NCBI RefSeq assembly: GCF_003347605.1
Contig: NZ_QDFZ01000016.1
Span: forward strand, 18,408 to 82,407
Length of the DNA stretch: 64,000 bases
Reading direction: 5' to 3'
Source of the DNA: Chryseobacterium sp. KLBC 52
GTDB lineage: Bacteria; Bacteroidota; Bacteroidia; Flavobacteriales; Weeksellaceae
Shown: piece by piece, positions 6,805 through 14,504 of the stretch
Numbering within the stretch: the stretch's first letter is position 1
How the letters are laid out: the number at the start of each line of letters is the position of its first letter
Program-made: the position numbers and the translations under genes
The notes under the pieces: model-generated
Databases searched by the model: none
What the model saw: the letters and a program-made list of their open reading frames with translations, nothing else
What the model was told of the DNA's origin: nothing

Positions 6805-9237
6805 ATGCAAACAACCTATATTGAAACACAGCAAATATCCTTTCAAGATTTTAAAAATCAGATACTTGGAGACTACAGGTTAGGAAGGATCTCTCGTGAA
6901 ATGTCTTATCTCGGAAGGAGAGAAGTACTCACTGGAAAAGCTAAATTTGGAATTTTTGGGGATGGAAAAGAACTTCCTCAGCTTGCAATGGCGAAAGTTT
7001 TCAGAAATGGAGACTTCCGTTCAGGATATTACAGGGATCAGACTTTTGCATTGGCAATAGATGCCTTAACAGTAGAAAGTTTCTTTGCACAGATGTACGC
7101 AGATACCAGTGTGGAAAGAGAGCCTGCTTCAGCGGGAAGACAGATGAACGGGCATTTTGCAACAAGAAGTTTACATGAAGACGGAAGCTGGAAAGATTTG
7201 ACAGCTCAGAAAAATATTTCTTCCGATATTTCTCCTACAGCCGGACAAATGCCAAGATTATTGGGATTAGCTCAGGCTTCAACGATCTATAAAAGTGTAA
7301 AATTTGATGGTTCAGAAAAATTCTCAAGAGAAGGTAATGAAATTGCTTTCGGAACTATTGGGGATGCTTCTACAGCTGAAGGACACTTCTGGGAAACTCT
7401 GAATGCAGCATGTGCGCTTCAGGTTCCTATGATCGTTTCTATCTGGGATGATGGATACGGAATTTCAGTTCCTACGAAAAATCAGAGAGCAAAAGCTGAT
7501 ATCAGTGAAATGCTAAGTGGTTTCCAGAGAAAAGAAGGAGAAAACCAGGGATGTGAGATTATCCAGGTAAGAGCCTGGGATTATCCTGCATTATTAGATG
7601 CTTATGCTAAGGCAGAACATTTTGCAAGAACAGAAAGTGTACCGGTAGTAGTGCACGTGGTAGATGTTACTCAGCCTCAGGGACATTCTACATCCGGATC
7701 TCACGAAAGATATAAAAACGAAGAACGTCTGGCTTGGGAAGCTGAGTATGACGGACTGGCAAAATTCAAAGAGTGGATTCTGAACTATTCTATCGAAATT
7801 GATGGAAAAGAGGAAGTAATAGCTACTGCTGAAGAATTGGAGGCGATAGATGAAGAAGCGAAAAAAGCAGCAAAAACAGGTCAGAAAGTAGCCTGGGAAA
7901 ACTATCAGAAAGCCATTTCAGAACTTATTCAGTCTATTTTACCTTTAGTAGAAAACCTTAAAGGACAAAATGCTGAAGTGGAAACTTATATTGCTCATTT
8001 CAACAAATTGGTTTCAAAAGCGAAGAAAGATATTTTCCATTTGGTAAGACAGACTTTACTGGCAACAAGAGGAACGAATTCTGCGGAAAGAAATCAATTG
8101 ATGCAGAAATACAATGAAGTATCTGCTGTTGAAAAAGATAACTATTCTTCTCACTTATATTCTCAGTCTGAGTGGAAAGCTGAAAACGTACAGGAAATTA
8201 AGCCTGTATATTCTGACAGCTCTGAAGATGTAGACGGAAGAGTAGTGATCAGAAACAATTTCGACAAAATTTTTGAAAAATATCCTGAAACTTTAATCTT
8301 TGGAGAGGATACCGGAAATATCGGTGACGTCAACCAGGGATTGGAAGGAATGCAGGAAAAATACGGTGCTCTACGTATCGCTGATACAGGAATCCGTGAA
8401 GCAACGATCCTTGGACAGGGAATTGGTATGGCGATGAGAGGTTTAAGACCTATTGCTGAAATCCAGTACTTAGACTATGTTCTTTACTGTTTACAGGGAA
8501 TGAGTGATGATCTGGCAACGGTACATTACAGAACTAAAGGAGGTCAGAAAGCTCCGTTGATCATCAGAACAAGAGGTCACAGATTAGAAGGAATCTGGCA
8601 CTCTGGTTCTCCAATGGCTGGTATTCTGAACCTTTCAAAAGGTATTTTAGTATTGGTACCTAGAAACCTTACAAAAGCAGCAGGATTCTACAACACGATG
8701 CTTCAGGCTGACGAACCTGCGATCATCGTAGAATGTCTGAACGGATACAGATTAAAAGAAAAACAACCGGATAACTTAGGTGAATTCACAGTTCCTGTAG
8801 GAAAGATTGAAGTGACAAAAGAAGGAAAAGATGTTACTTTGGTAACGTACGGTTCTACATGGAGAATTGTAACGGAAGCGGCTAATGAATTGGAAAAATT
8901 AGGAATTTCTGCAGAAGTGATTGATATTCAGTCGTTGATTCCTTTCGATTTATCTCACGAAATTGCTGAAAGTGTTAAGAAAACCAACAGATTGGTAGTG
9001 ATTGACGAAGATGTGGAAGGGGGAACTACAGGATTTATCCTGCAACAGATCCTTGAAAAGCAGAAAGCTTTCAGATATCTGGATTCAGATCCGTTGACGA
9101 TCTCTGCAAATGATCACAGACCTGCTTACGCAAGTGATGGTGATTATTTCAGCAAGCCGTCTACAGACGATATGGTAGAAAAAATCTATGCTATGTTTAA
9201 TGAAACAAATCCTCAGAAATATCCAGCGATATTCTAA
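6805..9237 (+). CDS. 2-oxoacid dehydrogenase E1 component, fused alpha and beta subunits
   Basis: 810 residues from ATG 6805; the frame also opens at TTG 6775, but ATG 6805 gives the usual N-terminus. The first ~400 residues are an E1 alpha domain with the thiamine diphosphate region IGDASTAEGHFWETLNAA (near residue 185). A lysine/glutamate-rich helical linker follows. The rest is an E1 beta domain (GEDTGNIGDVNQGLEG, GIREATILGQGIG, YLDYVLYCLQG, then a transketolase C-terminal part with VTYGSTW and VIDEDVEGGTTGFI). It decarboxylates a 2-oxoacid, probably a branched-chain acid or pyruvate, and acylates E2 lipoate. E2 is not in this window; an E3 gene lies at 37940. The fusion is the usual form in Flavobacteriia. 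Confidence 0.92.
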   Translation: MQTTYIETQQISFQDFKNQILGDYRLGRISREMSYLGRREVLTGKAKFGIFGDGKELPQLAMAKVFRNGDFRSGYYRDQTFALAIDALTVESFFAQMYADTSVEREPASAGRQMNGHFATRSLHEDGSWKDLTAQKNISSDISPTAGQMPRLLGLAQASTIYKSVKFDGSEKFSREGNEIAFGTIGDASTAEGHFWETLNAACALQVPMIVSIWDDGYGISVPTKNQRAKADISEMLSGFQRKEGENQGCEIIQVRAWDYPALLDAYAKAEHFARTESVPVVVHVVDVTQPQGHSTSGSHERYKNEERLAWEAEYDGLAKFKEWILNYSIEIDGKEEVIATAEELEAIDEEAKKAAKTGQKVAWENYQKAISELIQSILPLVENLKGQNAEVETYIAHFNKLVSKAKKDIFHLVRQTLLATRGTNSAERNQLMQKYNEVSAVEKDNYSSHLYSQSEWKAENVQEIKPVYSDSSEDVDGRVVIRNNFDKIFEKYPETLIFGEDTGNIGDVNQGLEGMQEKYGALRIADTGIREATILGQGIGMAMRGLRPIAEIQYLDYVLYCLQGMSDDLATVHYRTKGGQKAPLIIRTRGHRLEGIWHSGSPMAGILNLSKGILVLVPRNLTKAAGFYNTMLQADEPAIIVECLNGYRLKEKQPDNLGEFTVPVGKIEVTKEGKDVTLVTYGSTWRIVTEAANELEKLGISAEVIDIQSLIPFDLSHEIAESVKKTNRLVVIDEDVEGGTTGFILQQILEKQKAFRYLDSDPLTISANDHRPAYASDGDYFSKPSTDDMVEKIYAMFNETNPQKYPAIF

Positions 9238-9258
9238 TTGGGATTTTTAGATAAATTT

Positions 9259-9286
9259 AAAACCGCTTCCTTTGGGAGCGGTTTTT
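9259..9286 (+). terminator. Rho-independent terminator
   Basis: AAAACCGCT (9259-9267) pairs with AGCGGTTTT (9277-9285), with a 9-nt loop and trailing T. It ends the E1 gene. Confidence 0.85.
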
Positions 9287-9296
9287 AAATTTACAG

Positions 9297-9312
9297 TTAC
9301 GGTAAACCGTAA
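9297..9312. repeat. Perfect 7-bp dyad TTACGGT-aa-ACCGTAA
   Basis: Perfect inverted repeat with a 2-nt centre, 22 bp upstream of the -7 box of the 9367 gene. Its position and symmetry fit an operator or activator site. No regulator can be assigned. Confidence 0.4.
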
Positions 9313-9333
9313 ATTATTTATAGTACAAATTTC

Positions 9334-9341
9334 TAAATTTG
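9334..9341 (+). promoter_or_regulatory. -7 promoter box (TAAATTTG)
   Basis: TAAATTTG matches TAnnTTTG, 25 bp before ATG 9367. This gives the orphan 9367 gene its own promoter after the E1 terminator. Confidence 0.55.
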
Positions 9342-9366
9342 AATTCATATAAACTTTTAGGAATTA

Positions 9367-10500
9367 ATGAATATTGAATCTTTATTAAACAAAGTAAATC
9401 TTTTTGAATCATTAGTATTAACTTCTGGATTTAAGAGAGATATTGTAGATTATTTTAAATCTATTCAACAATCACATAATCAGAATCTGGTTTATATGAA
9501 GGATTTGTCCTTACGAATAAAAACATCTTTTCAAAATTTTGATAATAATTTACTTAGTGAGGAATTACTTTATTTGTTAAAAAATACAATTCCTTTTACA
9601 GAATTAAATATTACTTCCAAACTCGATGAACTTGACGAAGATAGTTCATTAGAGGCAAATGACTATTATTCAAATTTTTATCACATATTAAATACTTTAA
9701 TTGAATCAATTGATGAGAATGAAGATGAGGTTAAAAAGCTAAAAGATGTCTTAAATAAATATTCTGTTGCAGAAGTTGAGCAACTAGCATCAGAAGGAAA
9801 TGCTTTGATTTCAATTATTTTTAAAGATTTAAAATCAACAGGTACAATTAAAGAATTTACAAAAAGCCTTACTAAATGGAATAGAGCTTTACTTATGTAT
9901 TATACCTTGCTTAAGTCAGATTCTCCTGAAGAAATTGATTTGGTTGAGATTCAAAATGGGTCTATTGATGTTATATGTAATATTGATTTCGATGTTTCTA
10001 TAGACTTAACAAAAGTTGTCATGAAGGGACTTGAAGTTTATGCAGCGTATTTATTATACAAATCTAAAACTGCAAAAGAGATAATATCTTCTTATATGGG
10101 AAATAAAAAGTTGATTGAAATGGAGAAGGAAAGAGAAAAGCTTATGCTTTCAAATATTAGTGAGATATTAAGAGATACTATTATTCAACAGCACAAAGAA
10201 AATTTTAAAAAGGACAAAAAAATCACTAAAGAGGGTACTGATAAAAAGATTGAAGAAGTTAGTAAGATAATTGCGGAACATATTATTAAAGGAAATGAAG
10301 TTAAATTATTAACTTATGAACCCCAGGTTGAAAAAGATAAGAAAGAAAATGAATCACATGAAAGTAGTAAAGAACTGGCTGAAAGATTAAGGGAGACTAC
10401 TTCGATTGTTCGTGAAAGATTTAACCATTTAGAAGAGGGTGATAAATTATTATTATTAGAAACTTATATCATAAAAGAAGAAGATGAAGTAAAAGAATAA
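9367..10500 (+). CDS. Orphan AT-rich gene, function unknown
   Basis: 377 residues, strongly alpha-helical and acidic/lysine-rich, with no signal peptide. Residues ~1-190 are mixed helical. Around 198-237 lies EIQNGSIDVICNIDFDVS followed by an amphipathic to hydrophobic helix (VVMKGLEVYAAYLLYK), the only candidate membrane-associated segment. Residues ~240 to the end are predicted coiled coil with long Lys/Glu runs. Codon use is visibly more AT-rich than the neighbours (many TTA, ATA, AGA, AAT), which fits horizontal acquisition. It has its own promoter box and no partner gene. I do not recognise a family. Confidence 0.7.
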   Translation: MNIESLLNKVNLFESLVLTSGFKRDIVDYFKSIQQSHNQNLVYMKDLSLRIKTSFQNFDNNLLSEELLYLLKNTIPFTELNITSKLDELDEDSSLEANDYYSNFYHILNTLIESIDENEDEVKKLKDVLNKYSVAEVEQLASEGNALISIIFKDLKSTGTIKEFTKSLTKWNRALLMYYTLLKSDSPEEIDLVEIQNGSIDVICNIDFDVSIDLTKVVMKGLEVYAAYLLYKSKTAKEIISSYMGNKKLIEMEKEREKLMLSNISEILRDTIIQQHKENFKKDKKITKEGTDKKIEEVSKIIAEHIIKGNEVKLLTYEPQVEKDKKENESHESSKELAERLRETTSIVRERFNHLEEGDKLLLLETYIIKEEDEVKE

Positions 10501-10704
10501 AATAGAAACGCTGCTAAACGTTAATTGCATTTCTAATAACATTTCCTGTATCAATTTTAAGTTTTGGCTGCAGATATGCTGATCCCAGTATTTGGCCGGT
10601 TTTATTGATTCAGTTTTTTATGTTTTTAATTACATTTTTTATTTTGTCCTTATTTATAAAAAGTAAGCCTGATAATAAATAATTTTTAGAATTGTTTTAA
10701 AAGC

Positions 10705-10734
10705 AAAAAGCTATCAAACATTGACAGCCTTTTT
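10705..10734 (-). terminator. Hairpin overlapping the end of the HxlR gene
   Basis: On the minus strand AAAAGGCTGTCA (10734 side) pairs with TGATAGCTTTTT, about 12 pairs with two G-U, running into T-rich sequence. The stop codon (10714-10716) lies in the 3' arm. No gene is seen in 10501-10704. Confidence 0.55.
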
Positions 10735-11106
10735 ATTTTTTACATCCTCATTTAGAAAAGCACAGTCTTTATCTTCATGCTGCCCTTTCACCTGATATTT
10801 CGCTTCCCATTCCTCCAGTAAATATAAAATAGGCAATAAAGCCAATCCCTTTTCTGTAAGAGAATATTCTACTCTTGGAGGCAGTTCTTTAAACTCTTCA
10901 CGGATCACCAGTCCATCGGTTTCCATTTCCCTCAGCTGATCTGTCAAGACCTTTCTGGAAATGACATTAATGCGTACTGCCAGTTCCCCGAAACGTAACT
11001 TCCTGTCTTTGATAACCAAAACAATAATAGGCTTCCATTTGCTTCCCAAAGCGGCCATTGCTTTGCCCAGAGGACAGCTGTATTGCATCAATTCATTCTT
11101 TTTCAT
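10714..11106 (-). CDS. HxlR-family winged-helix transcriptional regulator
   Basis: 130 residues. It has the HxlR signature: an N-terminal CPLGKAMAALGSKWKPIIV with conserved Cys11, a recognition region RFGELAVRINVISRKVLTDQL, and the wing EFKELPPRVEYSLTEKG. Family members sense thiol-reactive electrophiles, aldehydes or quinones, often through the N-terminal cysteine. It is divergent from the Old Yellow Enzyme gene at 11274, a common pairing in which the regulator controls the flavin reductase. The 167-bp intergenic region carries repeated GTTACT motifs that are candidate operators. Confidence 0.92.
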   Translation of the reverse strand: MKKNELMQYSCPLGKAMAALGSKWKPIIVLVIKDRKLRFGELAVRINVISRKVLTDQLREMETDGLVIREEFKELPPRVEYSLTEKGLALLPILYLLEEWEAKYQVKGQHEDKDCAFLNEDVKNKKAVNV

Positions 11107-11153
11107 AAGGCGGAATTTATTTTAAATAATCGTAAGGAACATAAATTTCATAC

Positions 11154-11250
11154 GTTACTTGGATGTTACTAATGTAAGTTACTGCGAAGTTACCACTATT
11201 TTTTTAATAAAGGATACAAAAGTGAACTATTATTAGTTACTTTGTGTAAC
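11154..11250. promoter_or_regulatory. Phased GTTACT repeats: candidate HxlR operators
   Basis: GTTAC(T/C) occurs at 11154, 11165, 11178, 11189 and 11236, the first four spaced 11, 13 and 11 bp, close to helical phasing. The last one forms a small dyad, GTTAC-TTTGT-GTAAC (11236-11250). It overlaps TTACTTTG, a near-consensus -7 box for the reductase gene. Binding by the adjacent HxlR protein is inference. Confidence 0.55.
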
Positions 11251-11273
11251 AATTATAAAATATAAATTTAAAT

Positions 11274-12335
11274 ATGAGCACATCATCATTATTTAAACCG
11301 TTTCAATACAAGAATTTTCAGCTTAAAAATAGAATTGTAATGGCTCCAATGACCAGAGCACAATCTGATAATGGAGTTCCTACACAGAACATCGCAGATT
11401 ATTATGGAAGAAGAGCCGCTTCTGAAGTAGGATTGATTCTTTCTGAAGGAACGGTGATCAACAGACCTGGATCAAAGAACTTACAGAACATTCCAGATTT
11501 CTATGGAACAGAAGCTTTAAACGGATGGAAAAACGTTATTGATACTGTACATCAGAATGGAGGTAAAATGGGTCCTCAGATCTGGCACGTAGGAGATACA
11601 AGAATGTCTGAAGACTATCCGTTGGTTCCAATGGAAAAGGCTTCCACAATGACGATTGAAGATATTCAGGATACCATTGCACAGTTTGCAGCCTCTGCAA
11701 AGTCAGCGAAAGATCTTGGTTTCGACTGTATTGAAATCCATGGAGCGCATGGATATCTTATCGACCAGTTTTTCTGGGAAGTGACCAATACAAGAACTGA
11801 CGAATACGGTGGTAAAACTTTAAAAGAAAGAAGCCGGTTTGCGGTAGAGGTAGTAAAAGCGATCAGAGCAGCAGTAGGAGAGGATTTTACCATTATCATC
11901 CGTCTTTCCCAGTGGAAGCAGCAGGATTACAAAACCAGACTGGCATTTACTCCTAATGAAATGGAAGAATGGTTATTACCATTAAAAGAAGCTGGAGTAG
12001 ATATTTTCCACTGTTCGCAGCGTCGTTTCTGGGAACCGGAATTTGAAGGTTCTGATTTAAACTTTGCAGGATGGGCCAAGAAAATTACCGGACAGCCAAC
12101 CATTACTGTAGGCTCAGTAGGTTTGAACGGTGATTTCCTGAATGCTTTTGCGGGACAGGGAACAGAAAAAAGAGACCTTACAGAATTGATCAGAAGACTT
12201 GATAATGAAGAGTTTGATCTTGTTGCAGTAGGAAGAGCTATTTTGCAGGATCACCAGTGGGTACAGAAGATCAAAGATGGCAATACAGAAGCTCTGCTTG
12301 ACTTCTCAGCTGAGAGTATGGGCGTTTTATTTTAA
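11274..12335 (+). CDS. Alkene reductase, Old Yellow Enzyme family
   Basis: 353-residue FMN-dependent ene-reductase that uses NAD(P)H to reduce activated double bonds or nitro groups. The N-terminal FKPFQYKNFQLKNRIVMAPM is the family start. The substrate-binding pair is in EIHGAHGYL (His156, His159), and the C-terminal FMN-phosphate region is DLVAVGRAILQDHQW. It is divergent from an HxlR regulator, so induction by electrophilic substrates is plausible. It ends before a shared hairpin terminator. Length and motifs are standard. Confidence 0.95.
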   Translation: MSTSSLFKPFQYKNFQLKNRIVMAPMTRAQSDNGVPTQNIADYYGRRAASEVGLILSEGTVINRPGSKNLQNIPDFYGTEALNGWKNVIDTVHQNGGKMGPQIWHVGDTRMSEDYPLVPMEKASTMTIEDIQDTIAQFAASAKSAKDLGFDCIEIHGAHGYLIDQFFWEVTNTRTDEYGGKTLKERSRFAVEVVKAIRAAVGEDFTIIIRLSQWKQQDYKTRLAFTPNEMEEWLLPLKEAGVDIFHCSQRRFWEPEFEGSDLNFAGWAKKITGQPTITVGSVGLNGDFLNAFAGQGTEKRDLTELIRRLDNEEFDLVAVGRAILQDHQWVQKIKDGNTEALLDFSAESMGVLF

Positions 12336-12482
12336 TATCAGTTATGAATTGTGATTTCGTTTCGCGGTGGTTTTTTAACAGCATAATTTATTCATTCGCG
12401 AAAAAGAATTGACGATTCAATCTGGTATTAAATCAGCATAATTCACTTTATTTTATATTTAATTTTCACCTATTTATTAAAG

Positions 12483-12516
12483 AACCCGCTCACAGAATTT
12501 CCATGAGCGGGTTTTA
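12483..12516. terminator. Bidirectional terminator
   Basis: AACCCGCTCA (12483-12492) pairs with TGAGCGGGTT (12504-12513), with an 11-nt loop and T-rich sequence on both strands. It lies between the convergent reductase and C1 peptidase genes. Confidence 0.85.
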
Positions 12517-12564
12517 ACAGATTTAAATATCTAAAACTGCCTGTAACTGGCAGAAATGATTTCT

Positions 12565-13767
12565 TTATAAACCAATATTTTTAGTTGGTTTCAATTGTTT
12601 TAAGATGCTTTTTGGGATTGCATTTTTGTGAACAAGGATTGCTGTTGATTTGTATTCAACATAAGGTCTTGTTACATACAGATATCCGGCGAAATCGTTG
12701 GTTACACCCCATGAGTTTTTCACCATATAATATTCTTTACCCGTTTGATCTTTTGCCAAACCTACGATATGCATCCCGTGGTCATCCGTTGTGGAAAGAT
12801 TGTTAAGTGCTTTCTGACGCATGTCTTCAGTGATGGTTTTATCTTTTTTAGGCTCCGTAAACAAAGTTTGTTTGTTTTCTGCAGTAATTTGATCAAGATC
12901 CATGTCCGGAACGTACGCTACCCCGTTTTTGTAAGAGAAATAAGGCTCAGAAACATCCGTTGCCCAACCTACAGAATATCCTTTAGTTACAGCATTGTCG
13001 ATGATTGCAGTAAGGTCTTTCATCGGAACATTCCAGTCAGAATCATGGCTCCAGTTATCAGGAATTGGAACTACAAATTTCTGAAAATATGGATAATCTT
13101 TATAAGAAGATAATTCTACATAATCTTCAGGATTGATTCCCACAACTTCTTTAGCAAATGTTTTCGGAGTATAGTTTTTCCCTTCATAAGTGAAGTTGGC
13201 AGGTACTTTTCCTAAATATTCATCAAGAATAGCATCTACAGAATCCATCCAGTTGTCTGTAAGCTTTCCTTTTGACGAAGCCTGAACAAGGCTGTCAAGA
13301 ACCGGCTTCAGTTTTCCTTGCATTTCTTTGAAGTTATTCGTAGTCTGTCCGGCTTTTAATCCAGTGTAAACATCCTGAGGAACTGCTCCGTACTTTTTGT
13401 ACATATTGATTACGTCGTGAAGTTCTCCTCCGTCTCCCCAGCTGATAGCACCATTATTCAAAACATATAATTTTGCTTTATCGTGGTAAGAATTTCTTGC
13501 TGTAAAGATTTCAGCAAGATCTACAGGTTTTTTGCCCATTCTCTGCATTTCAGATTCAAGGAAAGAATTTCCGGAGTAGCTCCAGCAAGTTCCTGATGAA
13601 CCCTGGTTCTTTACTGAAGTTGCACCAACGTCTTTTAACGTTGTGAACTGAAAATTAGCATTTTGTGATTGGTTGTTTTTTAACTTATTGATTAAGTCAT
13701 CTTGGGCAAACATCATACTTCCTGCAGACAAAACAAAAAGTAATGATGCAATTTTGGCATTTTTCAT
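12565..13767 (-). CDS. C1 family (papain-like) peptidase, bleomycin hydrolase/PepC type
   Basis: 400 residues with a Sec signal peptide (MKNAKIASLLFVLSAGSMMFAQ). The catalytic set is visible: Gln55 and Cys61 in KNQGSSGTCWSYSG, His333 in DDHGMHIVG and Asn351 in VKNSWG. The overall layout follows cytosolic bleomycin hydrolases/aminopeptidase C. The signal peptide makes it a periplasmic or exported enzyme, as is common in Bacteroidota. It is probably a cysteine aminopeptidase acting on peptides. It shares a convergent terminator with the reductase gene and stands alone on its strand. Confidence 0.92.
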   Translation of the reverse strand: MKNAKIASLLFVLSAGSMMFAQDDLINKLKNNQSQNANFQFTTLKDVGATSVKNQGSSGTCWSYSGNSFLESEMQRMGKKPVDLAEIFTARNSYHDKAKLYVLNNGAISWGDGGELHDVINMYKKYGAVPQDVYTGLKAGQTTNNFKEMQGKLKPVLDSLVQASSKGKLTDNWMDSVDAILDEYLGKVPANFTYEGKNYTPKTFAKEVVGINPEDYVELSSYKDYPYFQKFVVPIPDNWSHDSDWNVPMKDLTAIIDNAVTKGYSVGWATDVSEPYFSYKNGVAYVPDMDLDQITAENKQTLFTEPKKDKTITEDMRQKALNNLSTTDDHGMHIVGLAKDQTGKEYYMVKNSWGVTNDFAGYLYVTRPYVEYKSTAILVHKNAIPKSILKQLKPTKNIGL

Positions 13768-13973
13768 TACTATAAAAAGATTATTTATATTAAGAGTCGT
13801 TGATAATAGAGATTTGTTACAGATGGAAAAGTTAAATTTGAAATTAAAAAAAATACAAAAAGGCTGAATTAATAGAGGTTCATTTGCCAGTTTACCCTTT
13901 TACTCAAAAAAAGTTGATCATGTTTCCAACCCTTTCAAAAGTTTCCGCATCTATAATAGTATAACTCCTGACT

Positions 13974-14492
13974 ATGGAACAAGAATTATTATTGGAATGC
14001 CAGCGTAGCAACCGCAATGCCCAGCGGAAGGTTTACGAGAAAATGGTGGGCAGGCTTTACTCAGTCTGCAGACGCTATTTGAAAAACGACGAAGATATAG
14101 AAGAAGTATTAGCCGATACATTCTACAAAATTTTTACGAAAATTACCCAGCTTCACAATGCCGATACCTTTGAAGCATGGGCAAAAAAAATTGCAGTGAA
14201 CGAATGCCTTCAGAAGTTGAGATCAGATAAAGGACTGTTTATTTCCCTGGAAGAAAATTTCATGGATCATTCCGAAGGAACTACAGAAAATCTTTCTCTG
14301 GAAAAAGATATTCTGAGCTTACTGAATTTTCTCCCGGAAGGTTGCAGAGCGATTTTTAATCTTTTTGCTATTGAAGGATATCCTCATAAAGAAATAGCTA
14401 CTATGCTTTCTATCAGCGAAGGAACATCAAAATCCCAGCTCAATTTTGCAAGAAAAAAGCTGCAGGAACTTCTCGTAAATCAAAACATTTAA
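13974..14492 (+). CDS. ECF-type RNA polymerase sigma factor
   Basis: 172 residues with the two conserved sigma-70 regions. Region 2 is near residues 15-80 (YEKMVGRLYSVCRRYLKNDEDIEEVLADTFYKIF). Region 4 is near 110-165 (LPEGCRAIFNLFAIEGYPHKEIATMLSISEGTSKSQLNFARKKL, split here by HTH helices). This is the Bacteroidota ECF type normally paired with an inner-membrane anti-sigma factor in the next gene. The following gene starts 12 bp downstream and has an anti-sigma-like N-terminus, so the two are almost certainly co-transcribed. No TAnnTTTG box is visible upstream, which fits use of a self-specific promoter. Confidence 0.93.
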   Translation: MEQELLLECQRSNRNAQRKVYEKMVGRLYSVCRRYLKNDEDIEEVLADTFYKIFTKITQLHNADTFEAWAKKIAVNECLQKLRSDKGLFISLEENFMDHSEGTTENLSLEKDILSLLNFLPEGCRAIFNLFAIEGYPHKEIATMLSISEGTSKSQLNFARKKLQELLVNQNI

Positions 14493-14504
14493 ACTTTTAC
14501 AACA

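Noticed and set aside
13673..13867. 64-codon plus-strand frame upstream of the sigma gene
   Set aside because: Overlaps the start of the C1 peptidase gene on the other strand; composition not coding-like.
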